From positions 76,685,283-76,749,282 of the forward strand of contig CM040427.1 of assembly GCA_022702705.1 (NCBI GenBank): 64,000 nt of DNA, given 5' to 3'. The notes beneath the pieces are model-generated. The model did no database searches. It was not told the origin of the DNA and was given only the letters and a program-made list of their open reading frames with translations. This document shows, one piece after another, positions 10,978 to 21,783 of this stretch (positions are counted from its first letter, which is position 1; the number at the start of each line of letters is the position of its first letter). The stretch comes from Papilionanthe hookeriana x Papilionanthe teres. Lineage: Eukaryota; Streptophyta; Magnoliopsida; Asparagales; Orchidaceae. Made by a program: the position numbers and the translations under genes.

Positions 10978-12134
10978 TCAATTAAAATCCCATGCAATAT
11001 CTTCATCACCATGGTCAGCAGGAGGATTGGGTTGATACTGAGTATACCGGGGGCATTCTAGAAAAATGACATCATACTCTCCTCTCTAGTACTTGGCCTA
11101 AGCATCATAATAAGCCATCTCAAAATCAGAGTGCCTCTAAAGATACTCACTCTCGTGATCATGTCTTCTCTCCAATCCTTCAATCATGTGATCAATTCTT
11201 TCTAATTTTTCATCCAACTACTCAAAACTTTTTCTCTGCAGGGTCATGACATTCATCAAATCATACAAGGTAGGGGGACTAGAGGAAGGAGGGTCATAGC
11301 TAGTAGAAGGAATGTCTCTACTAGTAGAAGGTGCCTTACTCCTACTCCCTGATCTCCATTCCTCATGGGATTCATAAGTCTTTATATTCGTTTTACTAAT
11401 GGGTTTCATCGGATACACCCATTCCTCATCATCTCTCGCTTCAACTCCAGATAATTGACAAAGTGCATAAAGTAGGCCAGGATACCCTAAATATCCACTT
11501 GTCCCACTCTTCATATTGACCATAATATTCTTATAAATTATTCTTCCCACATTAATGCTTCCGTTGTTCTGAATACAAAAATTTAGAACAGCTCTATTTC
11601 TCTAGACTTCACTATGATGGTAGGTGGGTAGCAGAGTCGAACAAATGAAATAATTTCATGCATTAGTAGTGGCATTCATCATAGACAATGAAAAGTTAAT
11701 CCGTTCACGATTTTTAATTTTCCAAATACTTTCCCATCTGTGAGAAAGTCAATAACATCGTTTAACGGACCCTCCCTTATTCCAAATATTTCATACTCGC
11801 TAGAAAAGTAATTGTGAAGCTCGTAAATAGAGTTAATGCGATTAGCATTAAAGTCGACAGAAAATCCCCTTACTTGGACAGGCTCGTCCTCAAGTTGAGT
11901 CAGATTTGAGTAGAATTCTCTCACAACTTTGATAACAGCATTATTTGTTGTGTAGCAAAAGTTCTCCCATCCTCTCTCTTTGATAACTCGTTCCACCTCT
12001 CCTCCAAGATTTTCGAAAACTCGACCTTGGATGCACTTCTTACTTTGAAAGATTGAAGTATACCTCGATTCTGCTTTTGCATTAATAAATCGAGTCTCGT
12101 CGTATTCGAGTCTTCTCTTTTGTCGTGGAATCAT
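10978..12134 (-). pseudogene. ORF3b of element C (putative plant transposon protein family)
   Basis: Starts at the ATG 12134-12132 (MIPRQKRRLEYDETRF) and is open to about 11679. The core is W.NFCYTTNNAVIKVVREFY, then VQVRG and DVIDFLTDGK. It resumes after a frame change as LLPTYHHSEV, RAVLNFCIQN, GSTSGYLGYPGLLYALC-like sequence and YPMKPISKTNIKTYE. A Ser/Thr/Pro-rich linker follows, then a helical tail (LDEKLERIDHMIEGL), then FEMAYYDA and a C-terminus at 10978. At least one frameshift and several stops are present. It is the paralogue of ORF3a 0.8 kb upstream and aligns with B ORF3b throughout. Molecular function unknown. Confidence 0.8.
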
Positions 12135-12961
12135 TGTTTGATCTATCAAAATCACAAAAATCCAAACTAATCTCCAAAATAATAATACAATGGCTTCTAA
12201 ATGAGGTTTAAAGCAATTTAAATCTAGTTCCATGAATTCCTTCCAAGTCTTTTCTCCACATTTTCAAATTTCCCAAAATTTCTTAATGTAGAAGAAATTC
12301 ATGGTGAAAATAAAAAATTTTTACGTAGGAGTGAAGCTCTTACCAAGGGAAGTTGAAATCCGGTGTTAGAATGTGTTGAAATCACTCCAAATCCGTGATC
12401 TATCACGCCCTAAGTTGAATTTTTGGGTAAAAAGGGGAAGAAGACGATGAATAGTGGCATTTGACTGGTCAAAATCATGGTAAATATGTAATATTCGCGA
12501 TCTCGCCGTCGACAAGGTCGTTCGCACTTTTGGTGGGCTCTATTGAATTAAATTCTAATACCCTCGAGTAAATCACGCCTCCGGGGCCTCAAGCGCGCCG
12601 TCGGCGAGATTTTCAAAAATTGATCAATTTTCAAATTTTTGACATTTCGATCAATTTTAAAGCCTCATTGTCATCAGGTCGATCATTTTAATTATATATT
12701 TTAAGTGTTTAAGTGATGTATTAACACAAATAAACATACACACAACAAAATTTCACATTTATATATTGAATCTAAGTTTTTACAACACACAATACATAAC
12801 ACACATAAACAGGTATTTTCTTAATCTAAATCCATTTAATCAGCGTCGCAATCCAAACCACAACACTCGAAATACTGAAAACAAACATTTCAATCATAAT
12901 CTCAACTATAACGAGATTAAAAAGCAAACTAAGAAAGCAAACACAATAAACAAAGTTTAAA
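12135..12961 (-). promoter_or_regulatory. ORF3a-ORF3b spacer with GC module, element C
   Basis: Noncoding, about 0.8 kb. Bases 12497-12613 carry CGCCGTCGAC and CGCCGTCGGCGAG motifs of the same type as this element's LTR. The rest is AT-rich and unremarkable. B has a shorter module in the corresponding spacer (46976-46997). Confidence 0.55.
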
Positions 12962-14088
12962 TCAAACACAACATACTTGAACATGGAAGAACATGTTATA
13001 AAAAGGTCGTAATGGGAATTCTTCAGTTGAATCTTCATCAATCCATCCCATCTTCTTCATTAAGCGTATCAGACTTGCTTCAAATTGCCTAGTATGATCA
13101 AAATGTTCTTTCATCCTCCAATCAATATGATTAAAGAAATCAGACATATTTTTAACTGTACTCATTAAATTTTGTACCTGCTTCTCTAGATTCTTGATTC
13201 GTTGTAAAGGTTGAATAGGAACAAAATTCTAAGATGCTTGATCCATGATCACGCCTGTGTCATTCTCTTCATCATTGGCTGGGAACATGCGAGTTGGGTC
13301 TAAAGGTTTCCAGGGTAGCAGTATTTTCTCCTAAATCTCATATGAAACTTGAAACAAACTGCATATTGAGAATATTGTTGAAGGATATCCAAGCCCTTGA
13401 GATGATCCTTGAACGATCAGGCCAAACACAGACTTCACAATAATTGATCCAATATCAATGGGCCATCTCATTTGAATGCAGTAGTTCAAAATTGCACTTT
13501 CATTCGTGACTTTGCCGATTTTCATCGTCGACAATAACTTCACAGATATGAAAAAGTGTCAATTTTTCGAAACGAGATTTAAAAATGTTGTAGAAAAAAT
13601 AACGTACACGTTTTCTCTAACTTTCCAGTCATCGGTTTCGTCTGTAAAAAATTGTTATATTTCATTCATATTATCTCTCGCGGCACGAAATTTGAATAAT
13701 GGCAGATAGGAACCTTCTCAAGCATATATAACTCATTAATTCTTCCAGAATTGATTATTATCCACCTACCTCGCACATAGACGCTTCCTTGGTTGATTCC
13801 ATGTAAATTGGTGTAGAATTCCTTAACCACTGGAACGACTACTGCGGCAGTAGTATAAAAAAACACTTCCCATCTTCAACGCACAATTATTTCTTCAATT
13901 GGTGACGAAGAATTGCATAATCCTCGATTGATGAATCATCATTCCTTGATTAGCCTTCTTTTGGACATCACCTTGTTGAAAAGTCGCTGCGCCTCGGCAC
14001 TGAAGAACTTTCTCCGAGTGTAAACTTAAAATCTAAGGTAATCTACTGAGTTGTAGGCTATTAGAGAGGAATTGAAAGTGGCTTCCAT
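12962..14088 (-). pseudogene. ORF3a of element C
   Basis: Start ATG at 14088-14086. The N-terminus matches A and B (RRKFFSAEAQRLFNKVMSKRRLIKE) but has stops after about 20 codons and again after RRLIKE. The core W.VFFYTTAAVVVPVVKEFY and LHGINQGSVYVRGRW (13866-13666) is clear. It is followed by KIGKVTNESAILNYCIQ, PIDIGSIIVKSVFGLIV and LGYPSTIFSIC (13543-13331), and the tail MSDFFNHIDWRMKEHFDHT with PLRPFYNMF (13165-12962). Same family as ORF3b but only distantly similar to it. The coiled-coil-like tail ending in a YRPFYN/LRPFYN signature is specific to ORF3a in both C and B. Confidence 0.8.
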
Positions 14089-14479
14089 TCGTTTTTGGGA
14101 TTGGAAGTGTTTAGGAACCGTCCATGGGAGTTTATAAAGGATGAATTCTCTAAAAAACAGCTAAAAATTGACCTTTCAAACTCGAAAAACTGCCCACTCG
14201 CCAATCCCGCTGTCAACGGCCTCGAAGGCACCGCCGGTGAGCCTTATGCAATTAATTCTAGGACTCTCGGAAAAAACCCTCCGTCGGCAGCGTCGAGCTC
14301 GCCGTCGGCTCCCTAGGCAAAAATTTGCACTTTTACGGCGTGGTCTTTTACAATCCAAATTTTCTCTATGGATCCAAATTCTTGATAATCAAAGGTCAAA
14401 TACAAGTAGTATAATTCAATATTACTATAAACTAACAACAAATTCAAACAAACACACAAAAAATAAAGATAACTATGTG
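14089..14479 (-). promoter_or_regulatory. Pol-ORF3a spacer with U3-like module and TATA, element C
   Basis: Bases 14197-14322 repeat the layout of this element's U3 module: a CCTAGG word, CGACGGCGAG motifs, a CGAGAGT word, then more GC motifs. Downstream on the minus strand, at 14140-14131, is CCTTTATAAA, about 45 bases before the ORF3a ATG. This looks like a transposed promoter module placed in front of ORF3a; transcription from it is inference. Confidence 0.6.
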
Positions 14480-14520
14480 TTTCCTCCCATAAAGCACTTG
14501 GTTTAACATCGTCAGCCCGA
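14480..14520 (-). other. Conserved post-pol motif, element C
   Basis: Minus-strand GGGCTGACGATGTTAAACC, then AAGTGCTTTATGGGAGG, directly after the end of integrase. The second half of the hairpin (CAACCCA in B and D) is decayed here. Confidence 0.65.
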
Positions 14521-14532
14521 CCTATTTAGGTG

Positions 14533-15723
14533 TTATTCAGGTTGACAGAGCATTAAAACCTCTTTAAATTTTGGTCTTTTACCCTCAAAATATGGTTTTA
14601 ATTTATGTCCATTTACTTTAAATCTATTCCCAGTCTTCTGTTCTTCAATTTCAGCAGCTCCATAAGTATAAACCTGAATCACAGTAAAGGGTCCTAACCA
14701 ACGAGACATCAATTTCCCAGGAAATAATTTCAACCTTGTATTGTAAAGCAAAACTTCTTGCCCTGGTTCAAAGTTCTTCTGGTTAATCATCTGATCATGC
14801 ATTAACTTCAATTTTTCCTTATAAATTTTGTTGTTATTGTAAGATTCATTTCTTAATTCTTCTAATTCATTCAATTGTAACAATCTCTTCTCACCAACAT
14901 TTTTCAAATTATAATTGAATTCTTTAATTACCAATATGCTTTATGCTCCAGTTCTACTGGTAAGTGACAAGTTTTTCCATATATAAGCCTGTAAGGAGTC
15001 ATGCCAATAGGAGTTTTATAAGCAGTCTTGTATGCCCATAATGCATTATCCAGTCTCGTAGACCAATCTACTATACTAAGATTTACAATCTTTTCAAAAA
15101 TCTGTTTAATCTTTCAGCTAAACCACTGGTTTGAGGATGATAGACAATAGCAAATCTATGAACAATATTAAGTTTTTCTGCCAATCTTTGAATGTATTTA
15201 TTCCTAAAATGGGATTCTCCGTCAGTGATAATTACTCTTGGCATTCCGTATCTTATGAAAATGTTTTTCATTAAGAATCTTGAAGCACTTTTAGCATCAC
15301 AACAAGGTAAAGCTTGTGCTTCAATCCACTTTGATACATAATCAACTACAATTAAAATATATAAGTTCCCAAAAGAAGGAATAAATGGTCCCATGAAATC
15401 TAATCCCCAAACATCAAAAATCTCCACTTCTAACATGAAATTCAAAGGCATTTCATTCCTTCTAGATATATTACCTACTTGTTAACATCTATCACAAGTT
15501 TTGATATATTTGTAAACATCTCTAAAAAGAGTAGGCCAATAAAATCCATCTTGCAAAATTTTATGTGCAGTTTTGTCAATGCCAAAGTGTCCTCCATATT
15601 CAGAATCGTGGCATTTTTGAATAATCTGTTCGGTTTCTTCATAAGGCACACATCTCTTAATAATAAGATAGTTACATTGCTTATATAAATATGGTTCATT
15701 CCAAAAACATGCTTTTGCATCAT
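14533..15723 (-). pseudogene. pol: Integrase of element C
   Basis: The core at 15451-15083 contains GLDFMGP, VIITDGESHF and QTSGLAERLN, so the D, D and E positions are all kept. The C-terminus at 14934-14533 (EFNYNLKNVGEKRLLQLNELEE to VNGHKLKPYF) matches A. The zinc-finger part lies between 15723 and 15475 and is readable only by changing frame. A further break separates core and C-terminus (15083 to 14934, where TPYRLIYGKTCHLPVELEHKA can be read). Confidence 0.85.
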
Positions 15724-16250
15724 GAATGAATTTTTTCTGTTACTTCAGAGTTAGCATAGGTGGCAAAACATCGCTTACTATATAGTTAACAATATCAGCA
15801 TGCCACGGTATTTTTCACTCATTAATATTATAAAGTTTTTAATCAGGGAAACTGTTTCTAATTTCATTGTCGGTGTCAGATGATTCATGATATTCCAGTC
15901 TCGACAAATGATCAATAATTTGATTGTCAGTTCTTTTTTATCAATCACCACAAAATTGAATTCTTGCATTAAAAATTCTCATCTAATTAATCCTTCTTTT
16001 GCATCCTTCTTTTGCATCAGATATTTAATAGCAGAATGATCAGTATGCACAATACATTTAGTTGATCTAAATTTATCAGAAGCATACACAATAATAAGTA
16101 ACTCTTTTTCAGTAACCTTGTAGTTAATTTGAACATCGTCAACAGTTCTACTAGCGTAGTATATTACCTTAAAAATTTTATCATATCTTTGACCAAGAGC
16201 AGCTCCAATAGCATAATTACTAACATCGCACATTAACTCAAATGGTTTCT
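15724..16250 (-). pseudogene. pol: RNase H region of element C
   Basis: MCDVSNYAIGAALGQRYDKI followed by KVTEKELLIIVYA and HTDHSAIKYLMQKKDAK (16233-15979). The DASD catalytic word is changed to DVSN. A frameshift then moves the rest (MQEFNF, then a region equivalent to DHLSRLE) to another frame (15969-15778). A short deletion also shortens the connection compared with A and B. Confidence 0.8.
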
Positions 16251-16686
16251 CTCAATCAGGTGAAACTATTACAGGTGTTGTGATTAGATTTTCCTTTAAT
16301 AATTCAAAGGCATTTAAGCAGTCTTCGGTAAATTCAAATTTCTTGTCTTTTTCTAAAAGTTGGCATAGAGGTTTGGTAATGTTTGAAAAATCTTTAATAT
16401 AGCGCTTGTAGAAACCAGCATGTCCGAGATGTGGTAATTTAGCTATTACTTGAATTTTTCCAGTGTCAACTTCCATGCCATTTTTTGAAATTTTATGCCC
16501 TAATACAATTCCTCCTGCAACCATAAATTGACATTTCTCCCAATTTAGAACTAAGTTAGTTCTTTCGCATAGCTCCAAAACTTTTTCAAGATGATTTAAG
16601 CATGCGTCAAATGATGTTCCAAACACAGAGAAATCATACACAAATACTTCTATTCCATTATCTATTAATTTACTAAAGATAGACAT
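16251..16686 (-). pseudogene. pol: Reverse transcriptase of element C, C-terminal half
   Basis: Begins exactly at the end of LTR D with MSIFSKLIDNGIEVF. The catalytic FMDDFS block of A and B reads FVYDFS here, so one of the two paired aspartates is replaced by tyrosine. The stretch continues with LNHLEKVLELCERTNLVLNW and KCQFMVAGGIVLGHKIS. About ten residues before FLGHAGF are deleted (KLPHLGHAGFYKRYIKDF). The N-terminal half of RT is missing upstream because of the D-associated deletion. Confidence 0.87.
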
Positions 16687-18663
16687 TGACCCGACCCGCA
16701 ATAACGCAGTAAATTAACTTTCAAAAGATGGCAAAAAACTTGACCCGATTTCTAAATAGCGGCTAGTGTGCAAAATCTTAAATGATATAAAAATTAGAAA
16801 ATATTTTACACAGCTAGGAGTACTACGCAAGTATACGTATCGTTTCAAGTAATATAGAGTTTTCTTTAAAAACCCCGAGTATCGATCCCACGAGGAAGTG
16901 AAGTAAGAGGTCTTTAGTCAAATTCTAGTCTACTACTAATAGTCCTTAGTTTGGAATGTCGATTAAAATTGTGTTTTATCTAAAAACTACTCCTAAATGC
17001 AAGTGTTAAATGTAATAGTAATTATAACTAAGTGCAAATAATAATTCTAAAGATAACCCTTTTCGGATGAATTGGTTTGGAGAATTTTGAGATATTAAAA
17101 ACTACTATTCTTATGTAATGAAAGAGATAATGTATAGGATTGAGATGCATTAAATATTGTATGTGCCAAATAGGAGCAATCACTATTCTTTACCCTTTAG
17201 TCCGGGCATAAAGAACATTGACTAATCCTATGCTTGGTTACTCGAATCTGCGGCTAGGCTGGGAGGATACCGGCTGCCACTTCGGAGCTCCCACATTCCC
17301 CTCACCTGAGGGCTAACATCTACACTTCAGCACCCAAACGATAGGACCGAATTAAAAATTTTAGCCTGTCACTCTAAAATCTCCAATTCTGCGCCGATTA
17401 ATATTATTTCCCTATTTATTTGCATTCAACTTCTATGAACTTCACCATTCATGGAATTTAAATGCGGTTCGTACTTAGTTGTAGAAAGCATAGCCCTCTC
17501 GGATCGTATGTTTTCACAACAAATTTTAACATTACAACGAGCCTTAATTGCAATGTAAATGAAGTGCAAGTAAAAACCATCACATTTATATCTAAATTAA
17601 CTTCTAACATGCATCACAAAATCCTAAGCATGAATTCTACTCATTAGAAAATAAAAGTAAATTGAAAACAATGGCATAATCATCTCATATCACTATTTTC
17701 AAAGAAGAAGAAAGAGTAAGAGAGATGCATCACAAAGCACGAAGAAAACTCAAAGGAAACTTCATTTAAACAAAGCAAATCCACTACATAAATGTTTACA
17801 AAATCATAAGATAATGAAGAACAATACTTAGCTTTTTCCCTTTGAAAGAAAGAGGAAGATCTCTCCCACAAAGTCTCCAGGTCGATCCATGCAATGCTCG
17901 TACAATCCCTTACAAATTCTCTCAAAAATCTCCTCTCCAATCTCTCCAAAAGGGTAGAAATCTACATTCCTACTCTTAATCTAAGAATCCTAAACATTCC
18001 TCTAAGTTTTTCTCCAATTTTTTCTCTCTAATCTTCTCTTAATCTCTCCTTTTTTCTAACCTATATTAGCCATTTTTAAAGAGTTTGGACGAATTCCCAT
18101 GAGTTTCCTTACGCACCCCTTCGAAAGAGCGTCCAAATACGTCGAACATTGGCCCAAAACCGCCAAAAGTCGGTTCGTGGTCGTCCGAGCCGCTGTCGGC
18201 GAGTTCGAGCTCGCTGTCGGCGAGCTTTTCGGCCACTTTTCGGTGGTCTTGGGAAAATCTCGCCGTCGGCGAGCAGACTGCTGCGCGGCTCCACGGTTTA
18301 GCTCCTTTTGGCTCCGTTTCAACTCCGTTTCACCCCATTTCAGTTGCGTTGTGTTCGTAACAGATAGCCCTACAAAATAAGCATAAAAACAACCTTTCTT
18401 TAAAGTGTAATCTCATTCAAAAATATGAAAAAAAGTATAAAAGAGATTAAGCATCGAAAGACTTATCGAAAGGTGTCAGGGCAGAATTTCATTTCTTGCT
18501 CGTTTTTGCTCCAAATTGCACCGTTTTTGTTTCCTTTTGCTCCAATCGCCATTTCTTGTACCTAAAACCAAAAAACATACAAAATACCTTCCTTTAAAGT
18601 GTAATATCATCAAAAAATAAGTAAAATGATATAGCAAAAATCATATATATTTTAGGCGTGTCA
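16687..18663 (-). repeat. 3' LTR of element D
   Basis: Starts TGACACGCC at 18663 next to a polypurine tract and ends GGGTCGGGTCA at 16687. It carries the CACTTTAAAG box (18605-18590), a GC module of the CGCTGTCGGCGAG type (18278-18181), the conserved R/U5 block and a PBS-like relic at 16733-16725. It is longer than the A and F LTRs. Confidence 0.88.
18181..18278 (-). promoter_or_regulatory. GC-rich U3 module, LTR D
   Basis: Three to four CGCCGTCGGCGAG-type motifs with GAGCTCGAAC between them. Unlike A, C and B, element D has no second copy in its interior, which fits its lack of ORF3a and ORF3b. Confidence 0.6.
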
Positions 18664-18664
18664 A

Positions 18665-18680
18665 ATACCCCCAAACTTAA
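18665..18680 (-). promoter_or_regulatory. Polypurine tract of element D (LTR-proximal)
   Basis: Minus-strand AAGTTTGGGGGTATT directly before the LTR start, preceded by ACTTGAGGACAAGTAAT as in C, B and G. Confidence 0.8.
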
Positions 18681-20576
18681 TCATTACTTGTCCTCAAGTA
18701 ACACTTTTACTACATAGAAATATAACTCAAGGCAATGTAATTTTCACTTGTAAGACACTAAAATTTTTCATTTAAAAGAATATAATGGTTAGATTTTTAG
18801 AAATAAATTTAGTAACTCGGGTTAACACTACAAGTATAAGAATATTCAAGAATCAAGTTCAAGGGTTCTAGTCTTCTATTTATTTCAAGATAAACCATAA
18901 TTTGTTACATTAAGAATGCCTTGAAAGACTATGTGAAAAAGGAGTTCATGCAAACTTTTTCAAAATGTAGGCCAATACTTTAAATATAAATTCAGAAATG
19001 AAATCAAGTTCTCCCTTTAGAGTGACTCAAGTGAAGCCAATTTTTTATTAGGTATCTCCTCAAGTTTCTCCTCATAAATATTTTTCTTTCTCTTTTTTTC
19101 TTTTTTTTTCTTTCGGGATCACTTTCAATCCCTTTTTTTCACTCTCTTTTTTTCTTCTTTATTTTTTTTATATGAGGATTACTGTATCTGGAGAGCCTGT
19201 AATGATTTTGAACTTCACTCTCCTCTTTCTAAAGTTCAAACTTAAATCATATCCTTACTTTATAATTATGCATGAGCTTTATTATTCATCATAAAGTCAC
19301 AATCTCTTCTGAACACATAATACTTTAAGTATCTTAATATTTCAAAAATACAGTTTTCTTTACTTTAAATAGTTAACTATAATCAAATTCTTTCCTACCA
19401 AATATATTACCCTTATAAAATTAACTTTTATTACTAAAAAAAATTCATCCAATCCTTCCATAATATTCAATTAAAATAAAAAGTTTTAGTTATCTCAAGC
19501 GAGGTACAATTGCCAGAAGTTATGTTAATAATTTTTTTTGAAAATATAACAATTGAGAACAAATAAGAGTTAATATTTTTCTTCCCCCCAAACTTAAATT
19601 GTAAAATATTTTGTAATTAATTTCATAAAATATAGCAGGAAGAAAAAGTAAAGATTGAATATACTTACTACTACAACATTCTATCAAATTCATATTCATG
19701 CATAATCAGGATAAAATGACTGCAGGAGAAAGTAAATCTAGCCTAAAATATACTTGTAATAAAATTACACTAAAAGGAAGTACTTTCATATCAAAATTTT
19801 ATTTTTCTTCCTACCCCTAAACTTAATTTTTAACATATATAGCATTTAGTACAGAAAATATAAGTAGGAAGAAAATAATTTAGAAATTCTATCTACCACA
19901 AATGTCTATCAAAATCATTTACAAGTATTCATTAGGATATAACAATATGCAGCAGAAAGTAAATCTAAACTAATCATGCCAGAATGAAATTAACTAAACC
20001 AAAGTCTAACTAGCATAGCATGTATCAGCAAGGGAATATAAAATGTTCTTCAAGACCTAAATAAAGTTGTAACACAAATATAAACACACATATAATAAAT
20101 ACAAACACAAATGATAAATGAGGATATTTCATCCTTTAACTCATCCAATCTCACTATGTTACCTTCAATTTCTAACGGAATCACTACACTAGTAAATTAG
20201 GTATTTTCAAATGATATTATAGATTATAATCTCAAAGATAAGATTATCCCTGATAAATTAGTTTCCGGACACCAATATCAAGCATCATCTAATTCTTATA
20301 ATTAAGCACCTATAACAGTTATAAAGATAGTGTGAGATCATCCATATGGTATTCATCAAATAGGTTCGTGACTCCTACCTAATGAAAATAAAGTTGTAGA
20401 AAGGAAGTAACAAACTAAGATGAAACTATAATAAGAAGTTAAGGAATCACCTCCCTCAAGACACACAAAGATCAAACTACTAACAATCTAAACATCTACC
20501 AATCATCAATCAAACTTATCAATACATTATAAAGCAAACATCATACAACACTAACAATCACGACTCTCAAAACATA
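18681..20576 (-). other. 3' UTR of element D with duplicated PPT-like segment
   Basis: No coding sequence seen. It holds a conserved A/G-rich tract (19170-19076, minus strand) and two copies of a segment of roughly 160 bp at 19580-19735 and 19805-19965. Each copy begins with a PPT-like G-run and ends with AGAAAGTAAATCTA. 19966-20576 is AT-rich with nothing recognised. Confidence 0.65.
19580..19965 (-). repeat. Tandem duplication with PPT-like tracts, element D
   Basis: Two units about 225 bp apart share CTTCC...AAACTTAA, an internal GGAAGAAAA word, TCTATCAAA and AGAAAGTAAATCTA. They are diverged but collinear. The minus-strand G-runs are AAGTTTGGGGGGAAG (19596-19580) and AAGTTTAGGGGTAGGAAG (19826-19805). 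Confidence 0.65.
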
Positions 20577-21783
20577 CTAAATCAAAACACACTGATAACT
20601 ATGGGTTGCCTCCCATAAAGCGCTTAGTTTAACGTCATTAGCCCGACATATGATTCCACCTGGATCAAAATTCCATTTAAGTAATCCTCGATCAATCGCC
20701 CAATCATTTCCAGATCCAAGGATTCCTATAAAATCCTCAAATTTTAATTTTTCATTTAGCTCTTCAATTTCAGTTGGATTTATATCATTGTTCCTCATAT
20801 TTCCTTCTAGATCCAATATTCTTCTATTGATTTTCTGAAATTGCATATTAATATCATCCTTGAAATTTATTAGAAATGGATCTTTATAAAATACTTCAAT
20901 ATCTCCCAAATTTTGGATCAAATTCTCTTTAAATAATTCAGATTCAGGATCAAATTCTTCTATGTCACTCTTATGATTCAAGTTATCTTCCAATTCTTCC
21001 CCTTTATAATTATTAAATGATGGAGGATCTATCTTAGTTGAGAAAATAGGTTTTTTTAATTCCTTAGGAATTTCTTCCAGTGGTCTTTCAATATTCTTAT
21101 CCTCTTTTCTCAACTCAAAGTTCTTTAGAAATATATCCTCAAATTCTCTTCCAAGTCTTAGTTTAATAATTTTATCTTGTTCATCATTCAATTCAGGTTT
21201 TTCTTGTGATTGAGTCGCATCTAAAGATATTAAGACTGGTTGTGTAGATGAATTCCCTAAATAGATAGGCTTTAAAATTGTATGGGGTACATCCATCTTA
21301 AGTTCATGAGATTTTTCAAGAGATAGAACTAAAAGTTTACTATTTTTGGTAGCGTCCATCATTTCACACCTCTCCCGAACATACATACGGTCTTCTTTAC
21401 ATAACATTTTTGACTCATCATGAAAGTCTATTTCAATCTCATTTGTTAACTTACTCTCAAAACTTTCTTGGAAATGTTCTTTACTTAGATAATCAATTTT
21501 ATCCATCCAAAAACAATCATCATCTTTTCTCTCAGTTGGAAATTTCATAGTCTTTAATACATCAAAAGTAACTTCTTGGTCACTAATATTCATAGTCAAC
21601 TCTCCTTTTTGCGCATTTATCATAGCTTGTCTAATAACAAGGAAAGGTCTCTCTAAAATAATTGGAATTTCTTTATCTTCCTCCATATCTAATACAATAA
21701 AGTCCAAAGAAAAGATAAATTTATCCACTTTAACAAGCACATCTTCTATAACTCCTTTTGGATAAATGATAGATCGATCGACT
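20577..21783 (-). pseudogene. Protease C-terminus plus novel acidic extension of element D
   Basis: Open from 21740 to 20577. The first about 190 residues match A: LVKVDKFIFSLDFIVLDMEED, IPIILERPFLVIR, MINAQKGELTM, then YLGNSSTQPVLIS. Where A continues into RT (LKKYKKIFCWTLADIKG), D instead has about 200 acidic, Glu/Asp/Lys-rich residues. These include EEIPKELKKPIFSTKIDPPSF, resembling the gag linker of this same element, and a helical stretch MQFQKINRRILDLEGNM. The ORF runs through the post-pol motif (NDVKLSALWEATH) and stops. I recognise no known domain in the extension. A one-base deletion near 21783 separates it from the upstream protease frame. Confidence 0.8.
20601..20647 (-). other. 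Conserved post-pol motif, element D
   Basis: Minus-strand CGTTAAACTAAGCGCTTTAT then GGGAGGCAACCCA. Here it sits inside the end of the gag-protease ORF, as if everything between protease and this motif had been removed or replaced. Confidence 0.65.

Noticed and set aside
18056..18380. Overlapping open frames on both strands with Arg/Ser-rich products
   Set aside because: They are created by the GC module of LTR D; comparable frames appear wherever the module occurs (7225-7554, 14095-14506, 31789-32121, 41558-41922, 53352-53705) with no conserved protein.
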